DNA of 32,996 nucleotides from Batkoa obscura (GCA_030770535.1 JASVEC010000197.1:1-32996); one strand, 5' to 3'. Shown: positions 1 through 11,688, counted from the stretch's first letter. The notes: generated by a model not told the origin, from the sequence alone. Numbers and translations are program-made.

Positions 1-785
1 TTTAATTATATATATATATATTTTAGATTGGTATTTTTGTTTTACTGTTTTGTAGTTTATTAAATATATTTTACTAGTATTTATATACTCTAAGGTATTT
101 CAAACATAAATAATTTGCGATTTGGTATTCTATTATTCAATAACGTTTAAAGCTAACAAAATAAAAAACTTAATAGATTGGACCACTTTATTTGGATAGA
201 TATACAACTTGAGATTCAAATCAACTCAACGAAATAGATCTACGTGCAAGTTTATTCTCATGTAATTTGCTTCTACAATCTCTTCATAACTTCCCATTAA
301 ATCTAGATATTAAATAGTCTAGTATCCCGTATGGTCTATAAATACCATTTATTTGAGAATTACTAAAAGGGCTTTTTTCCAACGATCCTTTCAAGTTTTT
401 TATTTTATTATAGTAAATTTTCCTAGTTTTTTATATTGACTTTATATTAATGTATACATATTCTAGGTCCTATTTGTATAATAACTATCTGAGTAGAGAT
501 TGTATTTGAATTCTATTATGCACTGAATAATTGGGTGATTCATGAATAGAAAAGGCTATATATAATTTTAGTAAGTAATAGAGTGCTAATTGAGCTGATG
601 AATTAGTCAATTTTAACTATAATAATTTAATGTGTTAATATTTAAGTTATCTATTGATATGAAGTAACAATATTTGTTCATAAATTAGCAATTCAATATA
701 AATCAAAAACTAGTTTTAGTATGAAAAAAGGGAAAACTATATAAACTAACTTTACTATAGTTATTAATTATTAATTATAACATAT
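1..785. other. AT-rich intergenic DNA
   Basis: No coding region is visible here. A short (TA)n run lies near positions 7-22. The stretch ends at the first short inverted-repeat element. Confidence 0.6.
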
Positions 786-884
786 GGGAGTGTTTTTTTT
801 GACTTCATTATTTTTTCCATTTTTTAAGCGCTGTTTAAGCGGAAAATTTGTTAGTAAAACTCTTAAACATTAAAATACATCCCC
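786..884 (-). mobile_element. MITE-like element, copy 1
   Basis: This 99-bp copy starts GGGAGTGT and ends ACATCCCC, and is flanked on both sides by ATAT (782-785 and 885-888). Orientation is called minus because the CATTA...AAGCGCT side comes first. The body shares the AAGCGCT core and TTGTTAGTAAAA segment with the other copies. Confidence 0.85.
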
Positions 885-1413
885 ATATTATGATTCACAT
901 ATATTGTTTTAGTGCTTTTTCCCATGAACATTGTATTTAATCATTTTGGAAACGTAAGAATATATTAATTTATTGTAATAAGTTCATTTAAAAACTATAT
1001 ATCTTACTAAAAGATGAGCATCCCGAATGGACATATTTCTTGTTTTATATTATCTATTTTTGAAAATCAATCAATTATATCATTTTAATACTTATAATTA
1101 ATTGTTTCTCATAAGCTAATTGTACAATTCGAATTTAGCAATTCTCCCAAACCTTATGACAATTTCATTTCGTATAAATAGTAATAATCAATTAATTATA
1201 TAATGATTAAAAGTGGTAATTTGATTATTGAATAGTCAGAAATAAATGAATTGTTTAATTGCTTACTAAATATAGTAAGTGAAATAATATTTTTATATAA
1301 TTAATTATTGAACAAAAAATTACTAATAATATCAAAATGTATAAAATATATAAAATATACAACTCTAAATTTAAATTTATAAAAGTTTTATTTAAAAATA
1401 TTCAATAAATAGC
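885..1413. other. AT-rich intergenic DNA
   Basis: No gene is supported. A TATA-like TATAAAAG at about 1378-1385 sits roughly 30 bases before the ATG at 1414 and may be that gene's promoter element. Confidence 0.5.
1378..1385 (+). promoter_or_regulatory. TATA-like box for the membrane-protein gene
   Basis: TATAAAAG about 30 bases before the ATG at 1414. A+T composition makes chance matches common. Confidence 0.25.
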
Positions 1414-1917
1414 ATGAGCTACCACAGTTTGATTAATTTATTCTTAATTATATCTCTAATAAAACAAGCTATCCCATTCCCACTTGCCAACGCCAATGTA
1501 AATACTCCCTTACTAAACAACCAAAAAATAAATTTCAATCCAGTGTACTATATCCAAAGGCTAGACAAAAGAAATCAAGGATCAGAAATTTCAGTCAATA
1601 AAAATATAGCATTAAGTAATACCACGGATATCACTCCATCAACAATTAATGTACCATTGATTACAGGAATTACCCTTGGATTAATAGTATTGGTAGTCCT
1701 TGGTTTTATGATCATATTTACCATATACAGAAGGCAATCAAGGATAAAGGAGGAAGCAGATCCTCAAAATGATGATATACCGTTGATTCAGGAAAATAAA
1801 ACAAATATGAATAGTTTTATTAATTTGTATGAAACAAAGGAAAGATATTCTACAATTTTTGGCTACTATCAAGGGGACGAGATCTCTAAGTTGGAAAAAG
1901 CACAAGTAAAAACTTAA
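1414..1917 (+). CDS. Small type I single-pass membrane protein, unknown function
   Basis: I do not recognise this 167-residue protein. A hydrophobic N-terminus (about residues 5-20) looks like a signal peptide. A short, Asn-rich outer segment follows, and a strong membrane span lies at about 81-104, ended by YRR as a stop-transfer signal. The last 60 residues are hydrophilic and would be cytoplasmic. LDKR at about 50-53 is a dibasic Kex2-type site in the outer part, so Golgi trimming is possible. The gene is intronless and alone on its strand. The start is the first ATG of the frame, with a TATA-like sequence about 30 bases upstream. Topology is a prediction from composition. The role is unknown; a small receptor-like or surface protein would fit, as would a spurious but well-composed ORF. 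Confidence 0.6.
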   Translation: MSYHSLINLFLIISLIKQAIPFPLANANVNTPLLNNQKINFNPVYYIQRLDKRNQGSEISVNKNIALSNTTDITPSTINVPLITGITLGLIVLVVLGFMIIFTIYRRQSRIKEEADPQNDDIPLIQENKTNMNSFINLYETKERYSTIFGYYQGDEISKLEKAQVKT

Positions 1918-2341
1918 TTAATAATATAGTTGCTTTCTGATTAGTTTCTTTCTACTTGCTTACAATTTGACTATTTTTAAGTACTCCTAAAGCTTCTTTG
2001 GTCTTATTATAAGAATCAAGATTAAAACAAGAAAATAATAGCCAACTGTTATTCTTAGGAATAAGAGCTATTCTTTGTATTGATTTTATTGTTTAGTTGG
2101 ATCTATCTACCTAATTAGTACTCACATTTCAAAATGCAAGAAATAAATTAATAATTAATCTATCCTTTCGCCCATTTATTGTATCTACTATACTATCGTT
2201 CATCTTGTATTCCTTCGTATTAAACCAGAACTAAAAAGTACTGAAAACTCCTAATAAAAACAGCTAATAAATAAATTTTCAATGGGAATGCACTATAGGC
2301 GAGGGTCTTTTTTTTGTAGCAATTTTTAGACAAGAAAAATT

Positions 2342-2450
2342 CCAACCAAAAAAAACACTTCCATTTTTTGGTTTTATTGTTTTTTCCATCTTTTAAGCAC
2401 TATTTGAGCGAAAAAATTAGCAAAATTCTTAAACACAGAAATACATTCCC
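2342..2450 (-). mobile_element. MITE-like element, copy 2 (compound or rearranged)
   Basis: The end of a plus-oriented copy (2342-2362, finishing ACTTCC) abuts the body of a minus-oriented copy (2363-2450, ending ACATTCCC). The minus copy lacks its own GGGGATGT end. A GGGAATG at 2284 could be the far end of the plus copy, but the sequence between is too diverged to be sure. The structure resembles the clear nested pair at 28879-29077. Confidence 0.6.
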
Positions 2451-3010
2451 AAATAGTGATCAAATTAAAAGCCTCTTTATCTACTTTTAACAGACAATCG
2501 ATATACCCAGATTTTCAACTAAAATGCTATAATAAACATTATCAAGGATTAAAATTCAATATTATTATCAGGATCAATATTAAGGCTGAATAGTCTAGCC
2601 TTAGACTAGGCTCATTTAAGGTCTTCTTATTTATTTATTTATTAGCAACTTTTTCTGAAAATTTATTCGTCATTGAAAATTTTGAAAGAAGAAAGACCCT
2701 GCTCAAAGGTCCATTTCCCCCCTCCCCCAAAAATCTTAGTAGATAGCTAAATCTGAGATTAAATTTTTTCGAAACAGATTCTCCACTTTTTAGCCGAAAA
2801 TCTGTTGACCAATAGGGATAAAAATTAACAGATTGAAGAACTAAAATGATTGGAAATAAAAAATAAAGGACAAATCAAATTGTTGAATGAAGAAAATTTC
2901 AATTTAATAATCCAAAAAACTCATATTATTTTTTTAATTACTTACTATTTAATAAAACTATTAATAATAATAATCATTTTTAATATTATAACTGCTTACT
3001 AGTTAGAAAA
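2451..3010. other. Intergenic DNA upstream of lipase gene
   Basis: No gene is seen. The stretch holds a short TTTA tandem run near 2626-2644 and a C-rich tract near 2706-2728, unusual in this AT-rich setting. Confidence 0.5.
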
Positions 3011-4135
3011 ATGAAATTGAAATATAGAAGGATTAAACCTGCTATTTATCATTTAAACAAAATACGAAGCAATTCAACATTGTCCACCATTGACAAGGCA
3101 TATTTTACTTTATCCCCATTTTATAAAGCAAGCAGGAATCCGATAGTTCTATGTCATGGTAAGTAGGTATAAAAAATATGTTAAGTTATTAACCCAGATT
3201 TTAGGCCTATATGGTTATGATAAAATAGCATTTGAAAATTTCCCTTATTTACAAATTAATTATTGGCAAGGGATCGCAGAATCACTAAAACAGTTAGGGA
3301 ATGAAGTTATCATTGCAAAGGTACCAAGGTAATTAACAATTTGATTTAATATTACTATTATAAATAGTTTTATTTATTAATCAAGTTTAGAACGGGGAGT
3401 ATTGAGGAGAGAACGAACCAATTAAATTTATTTTTAGAAAGGGTAGTGTCCGATAGAGAAGTTAATATTATTGGGCACAGTATGGGTGGGTTAGATGGTA
3501 GATATTTGATAAGTAAAGTAAAGAACAAAAAATATAAAGTATTGAGTTTGAGTACAATATCTACCCCACATTATGGATCTCAATTTATGGATTGGTGTCA
3601 AGAAAACTTAAATTTAGGGAGAAAGAAGAAAGAAAATGAAAACCCAATCTATACGGACATAAATACAAACCGGCCTTTACTTAATAAATTACTGGTTAAC
3701 CTGGATGCCCCCGCTTACTATCATTTAACTACTGATTACTGTAAAAACATTTTTAATCCTAATACCCCGAACTGTAATGATGTGAAATATTTTTCATACA
3801 ACGCTTATATTGAAAAAATGAATAAATTCGCTTTACTATATTTACCATGGAGCATTATCAAAGAAAGAGCCGGAAAGAATGATGGTATAGTGGCACTCAA
3901 CTCTTCAGTATGGGGTGAGCATGTAGAAACAGTGGAAGCTAGCCACTTTGACTTGGTATCAAGATATCGTTGGATTTATGCTTTTTTATCACTTTTGGGT
4001 TTCCAGGATCCAAGATATCATCATAATCCAAAACTTCCTTTGCCTAAGTCTTTGTTTTTAAACCCTAGTCCAAATTTAGACACCATTGAGTTTTATTTGA
4101 GAATTTCTAATTTTTTGTATTCGAAAGGGTTTTAA
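3011..4135 (+). CDS. Alpha/beta-hydrolase triacylglycerol lipase (paralogue 1)
   Basis: This gene likely hydrolyses ester bonds of acylglycerols. I assemble three exons: 3011-3158, 3205-3328 and 3391-4135, joined across GT..AG introns of 46 and 62 bases, giving 338 residues. The family signs are clear: an oxyanion-type HG (about 49-50, in VLCHGLYGYD), the nucleophile elbow GHSMGG (Ser about 121), the acid in KNDGIV (Asp about 255) and the base in ASHFDLV (His about 276). This order and the NDG..H spacing resemble bacterial family I lipases (Pseudomonas/Burkholderia LipA) and their eukaryotic relatives. There is no clear signal peptide; the basic N-terminus could be a mitochondrial presequence, which is inference. 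The partner at 31686-32880 has the same catalytic set. The frame upstream of exon 3 has no in-frame ATG, so the exon structure decides the start at 3011. Confidence 0.87.
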
Positions 4136-6955
4136 ACATTAGCTTGTTTGATATTCCCCTTTCTTTTGTTTGCTTTAGTATAAAAAGTCTACCTTTTATA
4201 ATAGATTATATGTTTCTTTTACTTTTTAAATACAGTCTATTTACTGGTAGTACTAACGAAAATAAAATCTAAATCATAATAAAGCCTTATTATATCAAAT
4301 TTAGTTAAAAAATATGCTGACCTATTTTTAAACTAGCATTAACTTGAGCAGCAGCATAGACCTCCGATTACCTACCATGTATGTATGTTTTTGTATTAGT
4401 AAATGCACATCCTTAACATACCAATGCATCAACTACGAAATATGACTATATAGTAGTTAACCTATACTTATTAATTTAAAGGCACACAATACACCAATCG
4501 GGGAAAAATTCAATAATGGTAGAAGTCATAATTATTTTAATGGATTGAGGATTGTTTAGAGCATTAATGTAAAGTTCCAAAAACAAAACTAATAATGACC
4601 AAATGAGTAAACTCCATTTTGTTTCAACTAATAAGGTTTATATAACCAAGTTTTAAAGTTAATGAATAATTATAATCTTTATATAGTAAAAAACACTTGA
4701 AGAAATTATTAATCTATATTGGCTTAAAAGCTATTGCTTTGAGATTTACTATTGGATGTACAGAGTCACATAGCTACAATATGCTATTTATAACTTTACG
4801 ATTTAAAGAAGCCTTACTCAACATACTAGCATAAAGAAGGATCGCGGCCTAATAGCTAAGGGATTTGGTACGGATCAAGCGAGTCCTAGAGGAACCATTT
4901 TCAATTCTTTTTCCATGCTACTAGAAATATGGTTTAAAAAAACTATGCACTCTGTAATATTTTAGTTGGGTTCAATCATTTTAGAAAGAATGTTAAATAT
5001 TAAATTTTGATACTTGTGTTAATTGAATTCACATTTTTAAGAAGGAAGATTAAATTTCGAATTTTCTACTTCAAGAAAATACTTGAAAAATACTTGTCTA
5101 AAGAGCGTTTACCAGTTCAAAGTATCAGGCACATACTGTCTAAAAAAACAAGTAAATAACAGTTAAAAAATATTAGATTATTAGCAGTTGAAGGAATAAT
5201 TCGACCAAAAAAACTTTCAGCAAGACTATTTTCCCCCTTTTGGGATAGCCCTTTATAAAAATAAAGTTTTTAGCGAATTTAGATTAATATATTACATAAT
5301 ATAAGTGAATGGACTATTATAAGCTGGAAAACTAAAATTATAGCTTTTTACAAATTTACAAAGTATTTCTAAGATTCTGGGCTGATTCTCTGGTATGTTA
5401 TGCTATCCATCCTTTCAGGTATACTTTATTAAATTCTACAAAAATAATTCGGTCCAATTCTGAATTTGTAAAATGGACGCAGTTCTCTAATATATATAGA
5501 CTATTATTAATAAAATTAATTGTTTTAATAACGGCATTCAAATTTGAATTTTTTTAAAATCGCCAATTTACAGAATTAAGTTTTTGTCAAATTTAGTCTA
5601 AATAATAATTTTTAAAACAGTTTACCGCAATTCATAAAAGTTGAATAATTACAATATAGTGTGTGTAGTCAAAAATATATAACCTCATCATGATTTTTAG
5701 TTATAGTATAAATAGAGGACAAGCTAGAATATTTAACTAGATGACAACAACTATGATTGGTTTTAATTTTATAAAAAAAGCCAGACTTAATATAAATGCC
5801 CATAATTGTTCTGGAAATGTTCAATATAGTAAACTTCTCATTTTAGAGAGCTTTTGTTTAATAATAAGGTCTTAGTGTTGTTTATGTAGTTTTAAAAATG
5901 AGGTTGAAGTTTCTTCTTTATTGAATTAATGGTAAGTCAAGGTTAATTTATTATGATTCAAATAAGATCGATCCTTTATTAACGCTTGCTTATAAAGTAC
6001 TTTAACATCTCGGATTTAAATCCGATTCCTATTTTGATAATTTTTTAAAACAAATTTAATTTTTAACTTTTAATTTTTTAAAATAGCGGATTTATATTAC
6101 ACATAGTAGTTTACTTATTAATAATATATATTAATATCTGTTTTTAAAATTTTGGTTTTAATCTAAAGATTATTATTTTAATGACTATATTTTATTCTTT
6201 AAAGCTAATAACACACATCCCCATTAAATCAATCTGATTGCTTCAAAGCACCGAGTAAAAACAAATTTCATTTAAATTTGTAATTTTTAGCTATTAATTT
6301 AGGTCATAAAATCATAAAATCATAATAAATAAAAATATATTAAAGTTAATCAATTTTTATTTGAGAAAATCCGCACCTCGTTTTATATCACTCTAATTTT
6401 ATTGAATTCCCCTATTTACTTTATTACCCTGTTGCGCCTAACTTATTGTATTGAAACTTGCACTAAAACTCTACTGCTTTTTTAGAATATACATAACAGT
6501 GGCTTGATACACAATAAAATGAAATGTAATACAAAGATAAAAGTAAGTTGAAGTAGCATACTATATAGATATTTCTTTGACAATACTAAAAATTTGTTTT
6601 TGGTTTCGCGTCTGGTCCCACTCCCGCTCAGGTCTGTCTATCCAAATATAAATACTTTTTGGCTAAAGAATTTTCCTTTATTCAAATTTAAATAGCATAA
6701 ATGGATTATATATAAGAAACTTTCGATCTCTCTATAATTTATGAGAACTTACATCTTATTTTCTTTTAATTTGTAGTTAGCTCCCTTTACTGACCTTAAC
6801 AAACACTATTTAGATACGTAAAGTCTAAGCGTTTTGATACAGTGTCATTTGAATCATTTTCATAAAGAAAGAGATTAGTTTATTTAATATTACACCAAAA
6901 TGAAAGTTATAGAGCTTTTATAATAATAGAGTACTATTGGATATAAAATACAAAT
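4136..6955. other. Long gene-free intergenic region
   Basis: About 2.8 kb without a supportable gene. A GC-richer island at about 4838-4910 has an A-box-like TAGCTAAGG and a B-box-like TTCAATTC, recalling a decayed tRNA-derived sequence, but no full cloverleaf forms. A short palindrome GGATTTAAATCC lies near 6013-6024. Otherwise it is low-complexity A+T. Confidence 0.5.
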
Positions 6956-7053
6956 GAGGATGTATTTTTTATTTGAGGATTTTACTGATAGTCTTTGCAC
7001 TCGAATAATGCTTAAGATATGGAAAAAGTGATGAAGTCAAGAAAAATATCCCT
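6956..7053 (+). mobile_element. MITE-like element, copy 3 (diverged)
   Basis: The copy runs from GAGGATGT to ATATCCCT and keeps the order TTTACTGATAGT...TGGAAAAAGTGATGAA. The flanks are AAAT and AAAC, so the target duplication is imperfect. It lies about 100 bases past the 3' end of the zinc-finger gene. Confidence 0.7.
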
Positions 7054-7154
7054 AAACATTAAAGCTGAGTACTATACAAAATTTTATTTTTTATAAAAAA
7101 AATGCAATAATTTAAATGCAATATATAATAAAAATACAGCCAAATCTAATCTGA

Positions 7155-7994
7155 TTATTCTTCGATTATAGTAGTAGGCGAATAAATCAGATTATCCCTC
7201 ATAATGATATTAGCGATTTCTCTTGACCTTTGACATCTTTTCGATTTTAAGTGGCGGTTATAAATATCCGCTCTATAAAAGCTTTTATTACAGGCATGGC
7301 AAACATAAGGGCGTTGAGAAGTATGGGTGAATAGATGTCTTTTAAGGGAATTTTTACGCGAAAACGAAGCCTTACATTCCAGACAATTAAATCGATCATT
7401 AGGATCATGACATGATTGAATTAAAGTTTGATTTACAGCCTTTTGATAGTGGCCATTTAACAAGCTAAGTTGAATATGGCTTTGATTTAAACTTGTTAAA
7501 TTTGAGTTGGTCTCAAAATTAGGAGAACTAGTTTTTAATAAGCGAGAGTTATCATGAAATGGATTAAACATGGTCGTTTCTACCACCGAAAAACTACGGT
7601 TCCTTCTTCCTCCTCGTTGAGTTAAAAGATTTTTATTTAAAGAAGATTCATTCATCAATGAATTGTAGGGTTTAAACGTAGATGGAATCGATATAGAATT
7701 TTGACTCGATTTAGGAGATACTGGTGAGCTTTTAGCTAAACTTATTGGGGTGTTTAAATAATATTCAGATACAGAACCACGTCTGCGCTGTGGTACTCCA
7801 CTAGGGATCGTTGGTCCAACAATATCCTTTAAAGAAGGTAATTTTGTATGATAGGGTGAAGAGTATGGAGGGGTATTAGAAATAGGGGAGTTTGGTGGTA
7901 ATAGGCCATTAGAAACAACGGGCAATTTCAGGTAATTGTTAGTAGCTGGTTCAGCAGATGTGTTTAAACCTAACTCTGTATTATGGAGTGACAT
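7155..7994 (-). CDS. C2H2 zinc-finger transcription factor
   Basis: Probably a sequence-specific DNA-binding regulator in the nucleus. Two zinc fingers lie near the C-terminus of the 279-residue product. The first has C204, C207, H220 and H224 (C-x2-C-x12-H-x3-H). The second has C232, C235, H248 and, in place of the last His, C254 (C-x2-C-x12-H-x5-C). They are joined by THTSQRPY, a variant of the TGEKPY linker. The first 200 residues are Ser/Pro/Asn-rich and disordered-looking, with basophilic-kinase-like sites RRGSVS (about 71-76) and RNRSFS (about 132-136), so control by a PKA-like kinase is possible. The gene is intronless, and MSLHNTE is the first Met. The target genes are unknown. The two-finger C-terminal arrangement is common in fungal stress and carbon regulators, but I cannot assign an orthologue. 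Confidence 0.85.
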   Translation of the reverse strand: MSLHNTELGLNTSAEPATNNYLKLPVVSNGLLPPNSPISNTPPYSSPYHTKLPSLKDIVGPTIPSGVPQRRRGSVSEYYLNTPISLAKSSPVSPKSSQNSISIPSTFKPYNSLMNESSLNKNLLTQRGGRRNRSFSVVETTMFNPFHDNSRLLKTSSPNFETNSNLTSLNQSHIQLSLLNGHYQKAVNQTLIQSCHDPNDRFNCLECKASFSRKNSLKRHLFTHTSQRPYVCHACNKSFYRADIYNRHLKSKRCQRSREIANIIMRDNLIYSPTTIIEE

Positions 7995-9879
7995 TTATTT
8001 TCAGACAAAAATTAGTTTTAAAAAATTAAAATAAAAATTGTCTGGACTTGAGTAATTTATAGTATTTTATAGTGGCTTAAGTTTAAAATAGCTATTAATT
8101 TTGAAATTGTGGTTGAAGTTATGCAAGTTATCCTACACCTTTTAACTTCAAGTGCATGATAATTACCCCTTAGCTTTTTCAACTTCAAGTTTACAATTCT
8201 TTGAAAATCTAAATTTATAAATTTATGCCTTCAAATTCTGTACGTTGATTGGTGTAAATAAAGAGTAAAAGCTAAATTCAATCCCTTTTGACTGAAAATG
8301 ATAAAGAGAATAAAATTGTGGTTCATACATTGGAGAGAAATAAGAAAGCTAAAAAAGACTTGTAATAAAAAGTGTGTAAAAAAGTTAAATCAATTTCACC
8401 TTATGATGACGCATTATAGTTTCGTTTCAAAGAAATGAGATAAGCCATTACTTAAAATAATAGTTTATGGAGGTAAAACCAGCTGTATTAGTAAATAATT
8501 TGTATTAAATCAAGTTAGACCTTATATTGAAAGCCTCATAGCAGATAGAACTAAGAACCACTAATTGAGATCATTTTTCAGGAGAATAATACAGGAAAGG
8601 AAAATAGGGATTTAAAAAAACAAATTTAACTTCAACTTAAGTCATACTAAATATAAAATAAATAAATAAAATAAGGACTCATAAGAGTAATATTTAATGA
8701 AATCGTTATTCATATAATGATAACATTTTCTTTTTAAATTTAAAGACTTAAAATATAACAATAAAACAGATTTTAAAGTGACTAAGTGAGTATATTTTAA
8801 TGTAATTTTAATTTATTATTACTATTTATAGTAGATCGTAAATTACTACATTCTAGCTTTTTTTTATTAACTTAACGTTTTTTTATTATTAATTATCCCA
8901 GGTACTAAAAAATGAAGTATCGTTGTAAGCTTATATATTGATAATAAAACTTAAACAATGATAATAAACTTTAATTCGTGCAGTTTTGTATATTTAAAAT
9001 TAACCTTATTATGGTGAAAAAACTTTAATGGTATTTTCGTATTAAAAAATAATTTATGACCATTATTTCAATTGCTGTTGTTTATTTGAAGAACAATGAC
9101 TAAAACTATGCTACATAATGTTTGCTAAATTGTATAAAAGATATTAGTTATACATCATAGGCCATTAGTTGAGAATAGTATAAAAAAACTCGTACATTTG
9201 AAATCATTTTATTTACCATTTATTAATATAATAGTTGGTAATATTAATAATATTAGCTATACCAATCAATTTGAGAATAAAAACTATGTTATGCCGAGTT
9301 GATAGTAAATACTCATTGTTTATAAAAAATTATGTATGTTTCCTGAAACATCTTTGATTAATTTAGCTAAAATAATTGACATAGTTGAGAATTGTATAAA
9401 AATTTACACATTTTAACTTCATTTATTATTTTTCATTATTTTACTAGTGTTATAGCCTATTAGATGGTTGAGAATAAAATTCACTTTATGCTAAGGTAAT
9501 GATAAATGAATAAGACATATTAATATTGAACCTAAGTTTTTGTGAAATTTATTAAATAGTATCGATAGAACAATGTAAAATATTCAATGTATATTATATT
9601 TGGTACTTTATTAACTTAATGCACTGTATTTGAGTTTAAATATCATCTTAAAAGGTATATAAACAGCTGAATGTCTTAACAAGCATTTTTGCCAAGTTTT
9701 ATATAGTTTTAATAATTGCTTTATAAGTTCTATTCTTAAAGCTATTTATATCAAAATGTTGTTGCAGTTCAAAAATAATATTAAGTCTACTTATATTTGC
9801 TTTAATATAAAATTCAAAAGCTGTAGGGCAAGCATAAGCGCTTGACAAACCCAGCACTAAAAGTGGTATTAATAATTAT
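7995..9879. other. Intergenic region between two minus-strand genes
   Basis: No gene, RNA or repeat copy is supportable here. The sequence is low-complexity A+T. The first few hundred bases past 7994 would hold the zinc-finger gene's promoter. Confidence 0.5.
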
Positions 9880-10755
9880 TCATTTTAATTGTAATTCTAA
9901 ATTTTCTTTTTTCATAGTTTTTTGAATCCATGGAAGGTAGCTTCTGACTTTAGCATAAGTACCAGGAACACCAGGTTCTGCGCATTTTATCCCATTGGAA
10001 ACAACACCTACAATTGAATATTGCCCATCTTCGTCTGACTTCATTAAGGGACCACCAGAATCTCCTTGACACGCATCTTTTCCTCCTTCTTTAGTACCAG
10101 CGCATATAGAAAACTTCTCGTCCAAAGAAGGCCATGTTTTTTTACATGTTTTCGTATCAATAATTTTAAGACTAACCTTTAACAAGGAATTTGACATTTG
10201 ACCTTCAAACTTAGTATGTCCCCAACCAGCAACGATGAAAGATTCATCTTTATAATTCTCTTCAATATCGCTAATTTTTGGTACAATTTTTCCATCTTTA
10301 ACTTCTTCTTTTAATATAAAAATACCAATATCATCTAATAATTCAATTCCCTTTTCGCTATAATTCCCATGTTTGATTGTTTTCAAAACTTTATATTCTT
10401 CTCCATCAACCCCATCCAGATCATTTTTTCCATACCCAATGTACAAATCTTCCATTCCATACTTATCCGATATACAATGTGCTGCTGTCAAGACTACTTT
10501 CTCATGAATCAAAGTACCACCACACATATGTCCACTATATTGATTTCCAATTGATACTAGCCATGGAAATTCACTTTTGTTTGCTTTTACTCCTCCCACT
10601 ATTCTACCATCTGATGTGTTTGGATTATCAGTTAGACTCTGCTGAATTGTTTCAAGACTTGGCTTAACCTTTGCGTACCCTCTTGGGTCAACTCGATTTA
10701 GTTTACTTAGACATCTGGTAGCTAAAGCACTTGCAATTATCTTTATTAGCCGCAT
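9880..10755 (-). CDS. Trypsin-like serine protease (S1 family), zymogen
   Basis: A peptidase predicted to cut after Lys or Arg. The 291-residue product has a pro-region followed by the activation junction R51-IVGG. The catalytic triad is H93 (in TAAHC), D142 (in LLDDIGIFIL) and S233 (in CQGDSGGP). D227, six residues before the serine, sits at the chymotrypsin-189 position that gives trypsin specificity. Paired cysteines of the fold are present (MCGG/AAHC; C218, C229, C258). The N-terminus MRLIKIIASALA is only a weak signal peptide, yet a zymogen site implies secretion. The gene is intronless. Secreted trypsins are common in insect- and animal-associated fungi; a role in digestion or host attack is inference. 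An alternative upstream exon carrying a better signal peptide cannot be excluded. Confidence 0.9.
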   Translation of the reverse strand: MRLIKIIASALATRCLSKLNRVDPRGYAKVKPSLETIQQSLTDNPNTSDGRIVGGVKANKSEFPWLVSIGNQYSGHMCGGTLIHEKVVLTAAHCISDKYGMEDLYIGYGKNDLDGVDGEEYKVLKTIKHGNYSEKGIELLDDIGIFILKEEVKDGKIVPKISDIEENYKDESFIVAGWGHTKFEGQMSNSLLKVSLKIIDTKTCKKTWPSLDEKFSICAGTKEGGKDACQGDSGGPLMKSDEDGQYSIVGVVSNGIKCAEPGVPGTYAKVRSYLPWIQKTMKKENLELQLK

Positions 10756-11591
10756 AAAAGAAAAGTAAATCCTTTTTGTTTCTTTTAGTTTAATTTATTA
10801 TGTTACTACATAATTCTTTTAATTTATTAATTCTTTTAAATTTTTACCATTTTTATAATTTTTGTGCTTTTTAATTTAGTTTCCAAACATTGTAAACAAG
10901 CTGGTAGATTAACTGAGTGAGTATGAATAAAATAGCAAAACCAATTAACTTTATGTTTCACCCTTATATTTTTCTCATTATTCTACTCTATTTTTTGTTC
11001 TACCTTAAATATGAATGTTTTGAGCAAAAAGCATTTTTAATAAAAGGGGCATAAGCAAGAATAAGAATCCTTTACTAAAATCGCTTCCAGTCTAAATACT
11101 TCATTTGATTCCAGTAACCTTTTGTTTAAAACTATATTCGTCCTTTAGTATAATTAATAAGTGCTCCTCCAACATATGGGGCATTTTTTTCGGTTTTCAT
11201 CACTTTTCCCATTTTTTAACTAAATAAGAATAAAAATAATTTTTTTATAAAATACGTGCTTATGTTGGGTTTATTAACCTAAGTAAAGTTTTTCAATTTG
11301 ACACATATTAAAAATTATAGAAATGTAGCAGTATGTTAATGAAAACTGTATAATGAATTGACATTGTTATTGAAAGATTAAGTTAAAATTAAAACTATTA
11401 AATTTATCACTTTTTCGTATATCAAAAACAAAAAAATTTCAATAAATTAATATAATAGAATATAAACTTTACACTTTATTGTAAAAACATACGTAGTAGA
11501 AAAACTCAATTAAGAAACTCTAGTACTTCAACTTATGTAAAGTTTTTAATATAAATATGCATACAGTGGTATATGTTTGCATGAAGTTTAT
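10756..11591. other. Intergenic DNA with a MITE fragment
   Basis: No gene is seen. The only structured part is the truncated repeat at 11178-11219. The part next to 10755 would contain the protease promoter; I see no clear TATA box. Confidence 0.5.
11178..11219 (-). mobile_element. MITE-like element, copy 4 (truncated)
   Basis: The copy opens GGGGCATTTTTTT, preceded by ATAT, and matches the family through CATTTTTTAA, then stops matching. The AAGCGCT core and the far end are missing. Confidence 0.6.
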
Positions 11592-11688
11592 GGGGATGTA
11601 TTTTTGTGTTTAAGGATTTTACTAATAACTTTTCTGCTCAAATGGCGCTTAAAAGGTGGAAAAAGTAATGAAACCAAAAAACATCCCC
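11592..11688 (+). mobile_element. MITE-like element, copy 5 (nearly intact)
   Basis: This 97-bp copy has near-perfect ends GGGGATGTATTTTT and AAAAAACATCCCC. The flanks do not give the standard 4-bp repeat, but TTTAT occurs on both sides if one extra A is given to the right end. Confidence 0.85.
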
